In this document: in pieces, positions 1-14,600 of the stretch
How the letters are laid out: the number at the start of each line of letters is the position of its first letter
How positions within the stretch are numbered: the stretch's first letter is position 1
Assembly: GCA_039566865.1 (NCBI GenBank)
Contig: CM076960.1
Coordinates: 17,094,501 to 17,158,500 of the forward strand
DNA length: 64,000 bases
DNA from: Aurelia coerulea
Lineage: Eukaryota > Cnidaria > Scyphozoa > Semaeostomeae > Ulmaridae
Reading direction: 5' to 3'
Program-made: the position numbers and the translations under genes
Notes under the pieces: model-generated
Database searches by the model: none
What the model saw: the letters and a program-made list of their open reading frames with translations, nothing else
Told to the model about the DNA's origin: nothing

Positions 1-27
1 TCCACGAAAAAATTGCTTCAGGGAAAA

Positions 28-565
28 GGAGGAGGAGGGCTTTTAGTCCACAACTATGGCCAAGAATTTAAGACCAACTCTTGACTTTTAGTTTGAGCAA
101 GGGTGTTAGGACACGGATATTTTAATTACGTATTTATTTACCTTGTTTTGATCTTCGAATTGTTTTCTTCTCTGTTCTGTTTCCTCTTGCTGATGTAAAT
201 ACCTCGTGTTATTTGAATATATCTTCCTTGTATTCCTGTGTCTTAGCGCGCCTTCGTAGAAGAAAGGTTTCAAACCGCAATGCCATATTAAATATTGCGG
301 TTTGAAACCTTTCTTCTACAAAGGCGCGCTAAGACACAGGAATACAAGGAAGAAATAGTCAAATAACACAAGGCATTTACATCAGCAAGAGGGAACAGAA
401 CAGAGAAGAAAGCAAGGCAAGAAAACAAGACGAAGATCAAAACAAGGTAAATAAATACGTAATTAAAATATCCGTGTCCTAACACCCTTGGTTTGAGGCA
501 TCAAATCGCATAGTTTTCGGAATTTCTTTTCAAGAATTTTCTTATCATTCGAATCATCGAATATG
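28..565. other. Flank downstream of the WW gene, foldback-dominated
   Basis: There is no gene in the first 1.8 kb apart from the WW gene 3' flank. Most of it is three inverted-repeat elements (98-490, ~964-1334, 1331-1711, listed separately). I saw no clear AATAAA on the minus strand close to the WW gene stop, so its 3' end is not placed. Confidence 0.5.
98..490. mobile_element. Foldback element with 7 bp flanking duplication
   Basis: Two arms of about 185 nt are reverse complements, with a loop near 285-290. The ends read CAAGGGTGTTAGGACACG and its complement. GTTTGAG lies immediately outside both ends (91-97 and 491-497), a probable 7-8 bp target-site duplication as in hAT-type elements. 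Apparent ORFs are by-products of the arm sequence. Confidence 0.75.
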
Positions 566-963
566 AAAGGCCTTTTTTTGCCTTGACATTATGAGCATCT
601 AATTTTCTGTATGCTTTTTGAAGGGTGGAGGTTGGGACACGACCTGCCCACAAAAACAAATAACAAATTTTCTAACCGTCACAAAAAATCGAATTGGTTG
701 CCCGCAGACGATGAGTCGCCATAAAATTGAAACTTTCAAAATAAATTTGCAGCAAGCATATTAATGATTTAAAGTTAATACCACTTCCGAAAGCAAATCC
801 GGGTACATCCAGCTTCTAAATAAAAGAAGTACTTTTAATTGATTATATACAATACAATAAGGCCAAAATGATTATATCTATGAAAAAAGTTCAATATTCA
901 CTGCTTATACACAAATGCAATGCTAGACTTTACCTTACCTAAAAGATAATATTTGTTACTCGA

Positions 964-1334
964 TTACACTCTTTTTTTTTTTATAAGAATACTATAACTT
1001 TTTTCCAGCCTCAATATTCTTAAGTAATTTTTCATTTTCAGCCTTAACATATTCTTAAAGTATTCTTATTTTTTCAAATCTGGTATGGTTTGAGGGGAAC
1101 ATAATTCAAACAAGTGTCATATCATCATGAAGAAATGGTCGAACGAAAGAAAAATTTAAGCAATTGCAACAATAAGAATGTTATGAACATCGCAAAACAG
1201 GCAACTGCTGGAAAATGAGACACAAATATGCGGGCTGAGGCTGAGCAATATTCTTATAATATTCTTAAAATTTGGATGATTCTGAGCCTGAATATTCTTA
1301 TAAACAATATTCTTATAAAAAAAAAAGAGTGTAC
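964..1334. mobile_element. Foldback element, TACACTC-polyT-ATAAGAA ends
   Basis: The left end (ACACTC, a T tract, then TATAAGAATA) is mirrored by TTCTTATAA, an A tract, then GAGTGT at the right. A segment at 1170-1215 is shared in inverted orientation with 27090-27125. Confidence 0.6.
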
Positions 1335-1711
1335 ACGTATTTTTTTTCATAAGAAACTAAGAATTTGGGCCAGTACTGAAACTTTCTTAAAATTATCAGA
1401 TTTTGTGTACTCAGAGTTTCTTACGAGTTTCTTAGAGGTTCCATAACAATCTTCATGTTCACTACTTGTGCCCTTGTGAACATTTCAAAACATGTTTGTA
1501 AGCCTTTCCTATGTTTAGACATTGCTCAATTACCTTACGAGTAATATGATACAGGAAACAAGTGAAAGTAAAGTAAAAATATGTCAAGGATTTTCTGTAT
1601 CAAAGTAAATAGTTTCTTAACTTATATTCTCCCAGTACTGGAGTTTCTTAATTTTTTGGCGATCTGAGAGTTGAGTTTCTTATAGGCAATTTCATTTAAA
1701 AAATACGTGTA
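1331..1711. mobile_element. Foldback element, TACACGTATTTTTT...ATAAGAAAC ends
   Basis: TACACGTATTTTTT followed by CATAAGAAAC is mirrored by GTTTCTTATAG...AAAAAATACGTGTA. It directly abuts the previous foldback. Relatives lie at 7509-7825, 28056-28415 and 36986-37388, so this is a dispersed family. Confidence 0.65.
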
Positions 1712-1815
1712 TAATTATATGTGATAAAATAAGCAAAGTTACGAGATATTTGAAATAAAATACCGTTATATCATGGAAGTAAATACAGACCAGCTTCTAG
1801 TCTCCCCAAAGGTGG

Positions 1816-4800
1816 TTAGACATAGGTGGTTATAGCAGTTCCCATCCGTGGTCCTGCAAAAAGTGCTCTGTCTTGTCCACTGCATAGGCTTGGGTTGTGG
1901 CCTGTAAAATGAAAGGAAAACATACGACATCAAGGAAATAGGCAGGATCTACTTCAAGGTTAAAGCCTACCTAGGATCTGTTCATATGGAGAAAGTTTCC
2001 CCGGCATTTCCTCGGTGAAGCGGGATTCCCGGCTAGCCGGGGAAATATTCATCGACCTTTCACTTCATATGAAAGAAGTTTCCCCGGCAAGCCGGGGAAA
2101 TAAAACAATAGCGCTTTGTCTCTGACGCCAAAGAATTCGAAAGGATTAACGATAGACAAAAGAAGTTTCCCCGCCTAGCCGGGAAAATGTGTTCATATGG
2201 GAAAATATTTCCTCGGCTAGGCGGGATCCCTGTAGAGCTCAAGCGAGATCTCGGCTAGCTGGGGAAATGTTTTCTCATGTGAACGCTCGTTCTATTTTAT
2301 GTGGTAACGCTATTATGAGGCGAGATCTCAGTTGAACGGGAATCCCGCTTCACCGGGGAAATGCCGGGGAAACTTTCTCCATATGAACAGGCCCCTAGAG
2401 TAGCATTTGCAGGACCCTAATGATAACAATATTGTAAATATTGATAGGTTATCCTGTTGAAATATTCGTAAATTATTATTATTATTTAGCCTGTGTTCCA
2501 GACCCGAAAAGTAAAGGGTCTAAACGTTTCTGAAATCTTCACCATTTTCAGAATTTGAATTTTTTTCTTCAAGAATTTAGGAACAATTTTGAAAAAAACT
2601 CAAAACCATCGTAATTTCTGATCAATGTGACGAAACATGAAATAATTATCATGAAAACCATAGTTTATGGATGTCTATAATATGGTATCAAGCAAAACTC
2701 GTTCACTCCTCTGGTTTGCGATTTAGAAATTTGATGACAACACAGCCCCAAATCAGTTGAAAGAAACAATACACTGTAATTTCCAAGAATATTCAGGATC
2801 AAGTCAAACGGTAGAATTATAGGTAAATAGCTAAAGTTTCTTTCAAGCCCTTCAACTAAAACATGTAGATGACTGCACCGTCAGTTTTGTAAGTCATACT
2901 GATGAAGACACAAGTCAGAAAGGCCTCAGTCATTTGCATCCGAACTTCTTTTATACAGTTTTTTCAACCAAAAGAAATAGGTCACAGAATTTTACACCGA
3001 CATGCTTTCAACGATTTAAAGATTTGGAACCTATGCTGTCTGGATTTATTAATAACGAAAGAAATTTAGTAAGTTCCCCTATGAAGTGATGCTTCCATTA
3101 ATTTTGAGTTCTTGAGACTTCAAAGTGAAAACTAATAAATTATTTCTTACCTATTGCAGAAGTTCTGTGTGTAATGCGGTGAGCTCTCTCTGTACCCAGA
3201 ATCTCTTTTCGTGCACCGTGACGTAGTGAAGGATCAGGGCCTTTTCCCAATGCAGACTTAGCACTAAAGAAGAAATATGGAGATGAGGAAAAAGAGCGTT
3301 ACACCACTGGGGCATTTTAGAAATGAACATTGGTTTTAAAGATTCGTAAGTTTTAAAGATGTAAACAAAACGATGATTTTTGCCGTTTTTTGAAAGGTGA
3401 TATCACACAGGATTTTCGTATTTTTTTCAAAATGAAAGTTACTGTTTGGGCATTAATCCTTGTACTTCACTAAGGAACAAACCAAACATTCATATCTTCT
3501 ACGATTGCTCGGATATAAGTGGATTTTTAACGGTCACTTTTTGGTGGCTTGGGTGAAGCCACCAAACAAACTGCAGAGAACAATGGACGAACAATGGATA
3601 ATCCCTGACACATGCGAGTTTATGGATTTGTTTACTGTTTGACGACGGAGCCCCTTTAAGCCCCAAAGAACATTTTAACCCATGCCATAGAAGACAGCCT
3701 TTAAAGAAGGACAATCTACGGAAAATCTTGTGACTACTTTCAGTCCTCTCTGGAGCATGTAAAACAATTATGAAACTGACTATTTTTGGGGTAATCTATT
3801 GAAATTAGAATCATCATCATCATCATCATCATCATCAATCTATTTAACGTAGGCTATAATAAAGAGAAATTGCTAAATTACAGCTAATTTAGGCCTACTC
3901 ACTAGCACATAATTGGCACATAATTTGTAACTGTAAAGATTTTTGCACAGATAGCATGGATGAAGGTGAAGGTGAAGTTGCGGTCTTTGGCGACAAGTTC
4001 AGTAATCCCAGAAGAACAAGGACAGATAATGTTACAATAGAACTCGCTACTTTTCATTGACACCTAGATACAAAGCAATTTGTGATTGCAGACAAAGGGA
4101 ATTCCATGCTCGGTTGGCTAAGACATAAACAAAAACAAAGCAAGCCGCAAAAATTGTCCCAGAAGTAGAATAGGCCTAATTGAGTCCGCGACCCCTTGTC
4201 ATGACGCTCAAGTGGTAGGGCTCTACCTGGGATCGAGCGCTGTCCACCTCACTGTCCTAGCTGCAATGTCCGCGGATTACACCACTGCACCACAACATTG
4301 TCATTACATACTGAGAAATAAACATTAGTACAGTGTATCACTACTTACCCTCTTAGATTTCGGTTTGGTCCTTTAGCAAGATTCTTATTAGGACCACTTG
4401 CTAATTCATGAGTCGTTCCTCTCGGCTCCGCTCGGTTTGCTATGAGTGAAGATGACGTGGCTTGAACGGCTCTACAAATTTTTGAAAAGTTTATCAATTC
4501 GTGAAAAGCTACGAAATTTTAAATACATATCATACCAATTGAATAAAAATAACCCCCATTTGAAAGACCATTGCTCCATGGATATCAAGGCAATAACTGA
4601 ATTTATTTAGTCCCAAGAGAGGGAAAAAGAGTAGAGACTTAAGTATAGGTTACAATAGAGTCGTGTATACAAGCGTGCCAGTGATTTTAAGTTGTGTTCT
4701 GGCACGTGAAAAAGTGACAGTATAAATAGTCTGTACAGGAGTCTAAAGGTCGCACGTCGATAGCTCGTTTGCTGATCAGAAACCCCTCCCCACCCCTCCC

Positions 4801-7800
4801 ATAAGATTTTAGAGCAGTGGCAATATCAAGTTGTGGATGTTGATTCTGTTTTGATAGAGTTTAGACACTCGATTTACCAGTCCATAATGATAAGTCCTGA
4901 CAGGCTACTATATTGTTTAAACCAAGATAGGCATAGCAATATAGTGTAAAATTTGAGAATATGCTAGGTAATGCATCTTGTAGAATTTTTTGCTATGCTT
5001 ATTTATCGTATTACTTGTTTGCCATGCACTCGTCTTTTCACAAACTTGCTAAACAGACTAGTACTACCGTCATGAAAGACTCTTACAAGAACTGTAATTA
5101 GATACTAAATAAATGTAGTTATTTTCGGTTGAATGAAATGAATTAGAAAATAACATTGGAAATATATTGGCAATGGACATGTTCAAACAAATTTCAAAAT
5201 TTACCTGGCTGAACTCGGCAACTCCTTTCTAAAATTAAGAGGGATTTTCTCGGGAAAGCTGCTTCAAAAACTTTCAAAATAGGCCTAAAACCACGATCAC
5301 ATTTTCCTAACATTTCCGCCTTACAGCAATGACTTCTACATATTTTAGTACACGTTATCCTCTTGAGAATTTGGAATCATTTGTGATGACTTTGTTTTTT
5401 TATATACACAATCTAAAAATATACAATTTAACAAAGACATAGTTACAAAAGACGATACCATTGGGAGCATGATAGGCATGGCTACCCTAAATGATCTTAA
5501 CAAATAACAATACAGATACTAAAGGCTATACCAAAGTTTCTGTTGGTCTCTCCTAAGGGAGAAACCGGCTTAATCGAAAGATATGGCGACACTACTATAC
5601 TGCTTGAATCAAAATTGAAAATTGACAGATTTTGGTATAGTCTTTAGTAACATAGATACATCTACTATACATATATTATTTTATAAGAAGTTAAAGATTA
5701 ATAGAGAAGGATGAGACAGAAGATTAATTTACCTAGGTTAGATTAATAGATAAGGATGAAACAGAAGATTACATTTACCTAGATAAATTTGTGATGATTT
5801 CGTCATGCGCTTAAGAATGACATTTTCATATGGGTAATATATTAATCTGTTACAAAGACCCGCAAGATGAAAACGAGATTAAATTTCGAGAGGAGGACAC
5901 ATCAAAATAGTCAACATTACCTGTTTTGTATAGCATTCACTTTGCTAATCAAAGTCTGTAGCGCATCACTTCTAGTAGACGGTGTTATAGCACTGACGTC
6001 TGGATCTCCTCCCGCAGAAATCAACTCATCAAGGCCAGAATCCATTGTGATGTGAACATCAGCTCTTGACACTGCCACGGGGGTTGTTAATCTTGAGACC
6101 GTATCTGATGCTTCGGTATCGGTCATAACTAACAACAAGGAGAGAATCATAAGTTTCAGTATTTGGAAAAAGGTTCTTATCTGGTGAAATACAGTGAAAA
6201 AGCTGGTGAATCTATAACAATGGTCTTCGAATCCCTGCATGAATTGGCTCCGCAATACCTGTGTGACCTCTTCACCCGAAACTCAAGATGCTCTTCGTAT
6301 GTCCTGCACAATACAGAGGCAGATTTAAGACTACCCAAGAAAAAGTCAAGTGATGGGCAAAAAATTTTTTCTTATCGAGGAGCAAAAATATGGAACGACC
6401 TTCCTGCCGATACCAAACAGGCATCTTCCTAAATAGCTTTAAACAGTCTATTTATAAGTTATTTTTCTTTTCTTTTATCTTAAAATTTGTAAATTGTTAT
6501 TAGGCTTTTAAAGTTATCGTTTTTATAATGTATTTAATCTATTCCTTAGTAATTTTATGTTGTCAGTAATGTTTTTAAGTGGAGGGCCCCTTGTAAAACA
6601 GCTCCGGCTGAAGGGCAACCCTCCTTAAAAGAATCAAATATCAAATATCGATTTTCTTATTCGATTAACCCATTGATAGACCATTTTGACGATGAAAATG
6701 GAGACTGTGGAGAGCGGTTTGTGCTGTTAAATAACTTCTAAGAAGCTTCCAATAAAGATAAACCCCCTCTTAAAAGGTAGCTGAAAAGAAGACTTGCATG
6801 CCTTGTAGCAAAAGCTATACCTCGCCTCAAACAGTCCCGTCGAAGGAAATCTTTAATAGACCTTTTAGCTATTCTGTAAAGAATCAGAATCGAACGATAA
6901 TTGGCTTCATTTTGTAGAATTTTCGAATGTGCCCAATAGCGATAGAAGCTCTAACACCACTCGATCGAGCCTCGCGTATAAAAACGTATAAAAATAACGC
7001 TCGATCCAGGCTCTTTTGTAGAATAGCTAAAAGGTCTATTCGTCGAAGCTTCGTGGCAGCCATTTACCAGATCTAGATCTGTGTCGGCCACTATCAACCA
7101 AAACAAACCGCTCTCCTCAGTCTCCTTTTTCATTTTCGATCAGGTCTATTGTTCATTGAATTTTTCATTAATTGATTCACTGATTGTTTGTTCGACTGAT
7201 TGTTTGATTCATTGAATCACTGATTTACTGACTGATCAGAGCATACTGATTCAGTGATGCATTGCATAATAATCGCTTACCGATATCAGTGCTGCCAACA
7301 TCATCAGCAGCTGGTGAGGGTTCCTCCGCAGCAGGTTCCTCCGCAGCAGGTTCCTCCGTTGCATGCTCCTCCTCTGCAGTCTCCGTTTTGTACATGGAAC
7401 TGAAATCCATGGATGGTAGGTCTTCATACTTCTGTGCAGGCCTGCTAGAAAATGAAGACCAGTTGGAAACGTTGTACTTATTTGATTTGTTAAGCCTAGT
7501 TTCCATATGCACGTATTTTTTGAAAGAAAATAAGAATTTGAGCCAGTACTGAAAATGTTCTTAAAATCATCAGAGTTTGATTACTCGGCGTTTCTTACGA
7601 GTTTCTTGAATGTTCCATAGCAAACACCATGTTCACTACCTGTGCCCTTCCGAACAACGTTATACGGGAAACAAGTGAAAATAAAGTAAAAATATGATGA
7701 GGATTTCCTCTATTAAAGCAACTAGCTTCTTAAGCTATATTTTCCCAGTACTGAACTTTCTTAATTCTCTGGTGATCTGAGAGTTGAGTTTCTTATAAGC

Positions 7801-10800
7801 AGTTTCTTATAAGCGTAAAAAATAGGATTAGTCGCAAAGAGCCGCAAAGAAAAGTGCCACAGAGTGTCGCAATTTTGTGTGACCAGAGACATTGTTTCCA
7901 TAAGACGGCAAAGGATCGAAACTAACTTTATTTGCATCAAATTTAAAGTAAAAATCAACGTAGTTAAAAGCAACTTAGCTAGGGGGACTGGGTCAATCTA
8001 AATATAACCCATTGTATTTGATGTTCTCGATCGATGAAAACAATAGAAACATAAGTGGCATCTGAGGTTCTTCTGTGCTATATTTAGATCATGTCACTAT
8101 ATCTCCGTTCATTTACTTCAACGCAAAATTTGGGTGGGGGGGCGGAAGTGAGATTAATCGCAGAAACAATACAGATGTTATCGCAAGCAGCTGCAGAATT
8201 CTGAACAATGGTTTTCAATTAATCGCAACGGATCGCAGAAACTTTTCGATTTCTGAAACTAGTTGCGACAGCCAACTCAAGAAGTAGCAAAGGTATTTTA
8301 GGCCGGTTTCACATGGAATATGGAATCGCTTTGGTTGGAGATAATTCAAACAAAGACATTGTTCTCAACACGCAGTTGAGTGAAAGCCAATAGCGTCTAC
8401 TTAAAAAACGAGCTTTTCTGTAGAAAACCTTGTTGGTACTGGAACTGTCAATCAGTCCCCGACTAAATGCTCAGAAAATGCTACAAAGTTCTATTTTGTT
8501 GCTAACGTTTATGAACATGACACCAAGTGCATCATAGCCTCATTCCATTTAGGACCCTCCAGTCACGCTCATCTAATTGAGTTGAATTGTTGTTGTTGTT
8601 GTCACTGCACTGAGGGCCTTATTTCCCTAGAGCTGTAAAACCGGATAAAAATGTCAATCGGAGAAAAGTTTTTGTCGCGACGTCGTGTGCTGATCAGAAA
8701 ATGGCTTAGAGGAAGGCGGTTTTTGCATTTATGGCTAGAATGAACATTCATCCAAGTTCTGACAGCAAGTTTTATGATACAGCAGTTCTGTGAAAAATGC
8801 TTTTGTGGCGTTTTAGTCTCGGTAGTCTTAAGAAAAAAAGATTTAGGTCCAATAGATCTTTTAGCTATACTCTAAAAAACAATCCGAATGGAACGATATC
8901 TTGATATATTTTGTAGAATACTCCAATGTACACAATCGTGGTAGAAGCTAAATGGCGACCAAATCGAACCTTTAGTAGAACAGCTAAGAGGTTTATTGTA
9001 TAGACCATATTGAAGCTAATCCATTTCTGCAAGAGTAGGGAAATGAGTCGAAGTTGTAGCATTATCAGTTCAAACAAAAGGGAAACTACGAAATGTAATG
9101 AGACCACGTGCACCAAACGTTTATTCTTTCTTTATGTTTAAGTCTTTTGTAACTTTTCCATAAAAGCGAAGAAATGCAAAGGAATTCCATATGATTCACT
9201 AATTCATTGTCATTAGGTTAAATATATTTGCTATATTCTTTTGCATATAAGAACTGAAATAAAGAATAAAAAGGGCAAAAAGATCAAATTGATGCCTGTT
9301 TTCTTCGAATGGTTAGGCCCTCTTCAACGGTACACTACCGGGTGCGCCAAAATAAACTATGCACGTTTGGCAGGCCACAATAAATCGTACACTGGACCTT
9401 TTTCCTTTTTCAGTTTTTAGAGCTAGAAGCGAGTTTCTTAAATGTTTGTTTTCCAAAATATTGAAAACGGTAAAAAAACGTCGATCAAATGTTAAAAGAT
9501 CCAACATGAATAAACAAAGAGAAAACGCTTTCAGGGGGATTTGGGGGTACAGTATGAACTCTCATACAGCAAATTACAACTGGTCGATTTTTAGATCGCA
9601 AATCACCACGAAAAAGTTCTCTCTTTGTCCATTCATGTCGATTCTTTAGATAATTTGATTGATGTTTTTTAACCGTTTTCGGTGTTTTCGAAAACTAAAA
9701 TCTTAGGAAACTCGCTTCTAGCTCTAAAAAATGAAAACAGAAAAATTTGCAAAAAATCCCAGTATCTAATTCAGGTTTTCTGCTAAAGATTAAGTCATAA
9801 GTCTTCCAAATCGGTCCAGTGTACGATTTATTGTGGCCTGCCAAACGTGCATAGTTTATTTTGGCGCACCCGGTATCTTTGCTATATTCTTTTGTATATT
9901 CTGTATTTGCTGCAACAGAAAGCTACAACAGATCGGAAAATTAGTTCATTTCTTGTGTATGTACAATCATAAGTCCTAGTTTGGAAGATAAAAGGAGTAA
10001 CAATTGAGGTAGCAGAGCCAATAACTAAGATGAACATAAGATGAGTCTAACTGCTAACATACAGATTACCTGCTGGTTTCTTGTCTTTCTGCCCTAGAAG
10101 ATGAAGATGCTTCACCTCGCGTTGTAGACGAAGATGGAGCTGCTTCTCCTTTCTTGTCTAAAACAAGGAATGACAAGGTTTTGAAACTATACCCATGAAC
10201 AAGGACAGATTTGGTAAGACAATAGCACGAGTTGGTTTTGATTGACACCGCAATTCAAAGCGATTAGCGATCACAGACAAAGGACATTCTCTCAACAAGT
10301 AATTCAAAGCAAGCAAAGCCGCAAAGGTTTCTCCGAAACCAAGGTAGCAAGCTCGCTCGTTATGCATTCCAGAATTGTTTTTAAGAGCAAAAATTAGCAT
10401 AGATCGAAAGAAGAAGGATATATCTACACATCTGCCTCGGGCATTTTATTTCTTTGGTTCAGAAGCCGAGCAGTAAGTGTTTTCATTACACCTAAAAATA
10501 AGAGAATTGAATCGCCTCCCAATCGGCTTCTGAACCAAAGCGCGGGAAAAATTGCGAAAATATTTCGGTCTTTCGGCCATTAAGCAGAATTCAATTCATT
10601 CAAATCCATCCAGTACTTCTGGTCCTATGAATATTAGTTTACACTATACCGGTACAAAATGAATACGGCATAAAACTGTGCCGTATTGGCCTCCCGTTTA
10701 CATCATGCTGGCATACTTTTTACTTGAATACAGCACGAAATGAATACGGCATGCTAACTGGCTTCGTCGCTCAACCGGTATAACGTAAACGGTTAATACG

Positions 10801-11599
10801 GCATCATTTCATGTCGGATTCAAATCGAGGCGATAATTTGGCAAATGAGAGCATGCGCCTTGAAAAATCCTCGCTGTGCTCATGGCCAAAGCCTATCGTA
10901 TTCATTTCGTGCGGATATAGTGTAATGTAAACGGTGATTCCGTTTGAACAGAGAAAGCAATACGGCACAGTTTTATGCCGTTTTAGATTCGTAACGGCAT
11001 AGTGTAAACGGGGCCTAAAAGAGCGGGACCTTTTCTCTGGCTCTCCCGATACATGGTGGGTGAATTTAGAAAATAGCACAACTTACTATATCCCATATTT
11101 TGAAGCAACCGAATCGTTAGCTCTTCATTGTATTCGGCCTAGAATTAAACAAAAATGTTAGCAAAACGAAGGAATAAAGGTATTCGCTGAAACCACATAG
11201 CGTAGTCTGTTCTGCTAGCTTTTTAGGCGACCATCCTTTCACTCAATAAGAGACTGAAAAAGAAGCAATATAAAAGCCTTACCATGACAATTGAAGCTGG
11301 AATTCTTAAGTCAACTCAGAGTATCAATGAACCTAGGTTCATACAATCATGATGCTAAAACTATTGGACGAGAAAATATACAGAGAGGAGAGGAGGCTCA
11401 CTAACTATCTACACTAATGGTTTCCGGGCAGCTGTTATAAGCATTAATTTAAACGATCTCTAATATCACTTATTTATTGGGGAGACGAGATACGGTTTGT
11501 CCAAGGAAACGTATGTGTCCCCCGTGCAGTAGGTTAAGCTCATCCGCAGTAGTGTTTTAGGTTGGAGCTCTGTCAGGTACAAGATTATTGAGCATAATA

Positions 11600-11639
<40 letters not shown>

Positions 11640-11641
11640 TG

Positions 11642-11692
<51 letters not shown>

Positions 11693-14600
11693 CGAATCTT
11701 TATACAGGATTAACACTTCAACGTTACTGCTGTTATCAATGTGTGTCCTGATTAACGTAAAAAGATATTATAAAAAATAAAAAATTTACAGCAATTGTAT
11801 TAATATCATATGTTACATATTTAAAATAAGAAGCCTAAATCATATATTACATATTTAGAAAAAGAAGCTTAGGTAAAATATTGCTTAAGATGCTGTTCAT
11901 AGGCATTGAATGATTCAGTTTTCTGTATGTTAATAGGCTGTTCATTGTAAATTTTTGCTTCCATGAAGCGAAACGATTTGCGTGCATTTTCAGTTTTAAT
12001 TTTTGGAAGCTTGACAAGACATTGATTGTTTCTTGTTCTCATATTGTGGTCATTGATTTCGAAGTAGCCTTGAAAAGTGTCACAAATGTCCTTGTCAATA
12101 CACTTGCGTACAAGCTTACATGCACGGATCTTATTTGCACTGACAACTGACTGAATTCTTCCGCAAGTGTTCAAATTTCCTTGTATTGATCTTTCTGAGC
12201 GATTGTGAAACGAAGCTAGTCTTTTTAATTGGGTGTCAGTTAGCTTCAGCAGTAGTATTCCAGAGTAGGTAAAAGTAGGCAGAATCAGTGAGCGATAAAT
12301 CGTCTCCGCAGCGGTGAGATCAAGATAATCTCTAAGCTTTCCATGTGGGCTAATAAATCAGATATTACAAAATCATTTTTCTGTGCTATACAGGATGTCC
12401 AAAAAAAATTGTGCCCCGTTTGCCTGTAGAATGCGACAAAAAGGAAAAAGATTCTCGCCAAACTTTTGCATGATGTGGCTCTTCAGATATTCAATTAAAG
12501 TTTGCCACCATCCCCGCAAAAATCCGTTGAAAAATGATGGAGCTATGACCTTCAGAAGACCAAATATGCCTGATGACTGAAACCAGCGGTCGGGCATTTT
12601 GTCTTGCTATTTTGCAGTGATAAGTATCTTCACGTGAGGTAAGAAATCATTTCTGTGAGGTCAAACACAGTGGAACTCTCCGAGGATTATCAGAATTTTT
12701 ACGAGAGCTATGATATTGGAGGCTGCTGTTTCATTCTCCATCCAGGAAGCTATTTACCGCCGCAAAATAGTAAGGCAAAATGGCCGACCGCTGGTTTCAG
12801 TGATCGGGCAAATTTTGTCTCCTGAAGGTCATAGCTCCATCATTTTTCAACGGATTTCCATGGGAATGGTAGCAAACTTTAATTGAACATCTGAAGAGCA
12901 CCATCGTGCAAAAGGTTGGCGAGAATCGTTTGCCGTTTTGTCGCAATCTTCAGACAAACGGGGCACAATTTTTTTGGGACACCCTGTATAAAACCATAGT
13001 ACTTACGGCATCTAATGTAGCTTCTAACAGAGATTCAAACATGTCATAGTCATTCATAATTTTAGCCTTGACTGCAAAAAGAATTGACGATTTTAGTAAC
13101 AATGGGGGTCAGCATAGGTTCCAAATTCTTAAAAAGGCTGGTGTAAAGTTGAGTGACCTATTTCTTTGAACTGAATGACTTCAAAGAAACTTTAGTTATT
13201 TTTCTATAATTCTACTGTTGGACTTTTCTATGTTAAGTAAAGAAGCAAAAAAGCAAAAAATATTTCAGACTTTTGGATATCAACCAAACTGTGATTCATT
13301 CAAAAACCTCAAGTATTCTCCACATAACAAATTTACAAACACTATTTTAAAGAGTTTTGCTTCCAAATTTGATACTTTACTCAAGCAAACAGCAGTTAAA
13401 CAACAAAAGGGTTCTTGAATTGATCTTGCATCAGTGGAAATCGAGCTTGAAAAACAAGGACAGATTTGGTAATACAATAGCACGAATTGGTTATGATTGA
13501 CACCGCAATTCAAAGCGATTAGCAATCGCAGACAAAGGAAATTCTCTCAACCAATAATTCAAAACAAACAAAGCCGCAAAAATTTCTCTGAAACCCAGGT
13601 AGCTAGCTTGCTTGTTGTACATTCCATAACTTGTTTTTAAGAGCAAACATGAGCATATATCGAAAGAAGAATGATATATCTACACATCTGCCACGGGCAT
13701 TTAATTTATTTGATTCAAAAGCCGATTAGAAGGCGATTAAATTCTCTTATTTTTGGGTGTAATTAAAACATTTACTGCTCCGCTTCTGAACCAAAGAAAT
13801 AAAATTCCCGTGGCAGATGTGTAGATATATCCTTCTTCTTTCGATATATGCTCATATTTGCTCGTAAAAAAATTTCTGGAATGTACAACAAGCACGCTAG
13901 CTACTAGGGTTTCAGAGAAACTTTTGTGGCTTTGCTTGTTTTGAATTTATGGTCGAGAGAATTTCCTTTATCTGCAGCCACTAATTGCTTTGGATTAAGG
14001 TGTCAACAAAAGCATCTCATGCTATTGTGTTACAAAATCTGCCCTGGTAAGCTTGAAAAGAAATATGCAGTAACTAAATGCAAAGGATAACATACCTCGT
14101 TTCTGCTCATTTGTCAGGGTCCTGGGTTGTTCTCCAAATCCTGTAGTTGCAGTCCTTTGTGGCTCCTATATAATAGAGAGAAAGAGTGCTAGGAAACAGC
14201 ATTTGGGTTTAAATCTTCAAAAAAAAGGTGGGTGTAAATTTCTATTGCAATTTTCTTTGAATTAAATGGCTTGGAAGGAACTTATCCAAAGCCAGAAGAG
14301 CAACAGATTTCTGCTCGCCACCTTGTAATTTTTTAAAAATTTTCCATGAATTCTTTCAAAACTAAATCAAAATGTCACAATTGTGAAAAAGTCATGATAC
14401 CAAAAATTTCCATGGCAGATTTACAGCAAAGTACCATTTGTTTTATTTGTAATATTCATAGAAAAGCCTATAGTATATAGCATTGCAAACTCCCTTTAAA
14501 TGCTTTGGAATCAAAGGTTATTAAAAATAAATTACTCTTCAGTCTATGTTTTTCCCATCGTGAATATCAACGTGATCATAGAATAAAGAGGGACAGGAAT

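Noticed and set aside
4180..4300. tRNA gene on the minus strand
   Set aside because: Only an A box is convincing; no full cloverleaf and a poor B box. Kept as a SINE-like remnant.
7225..7512. Single-exon 95-codon gene
   Set aside because: The conserved part is exon 7 of the WW gene; outside 7281-7444 the frame is intron.
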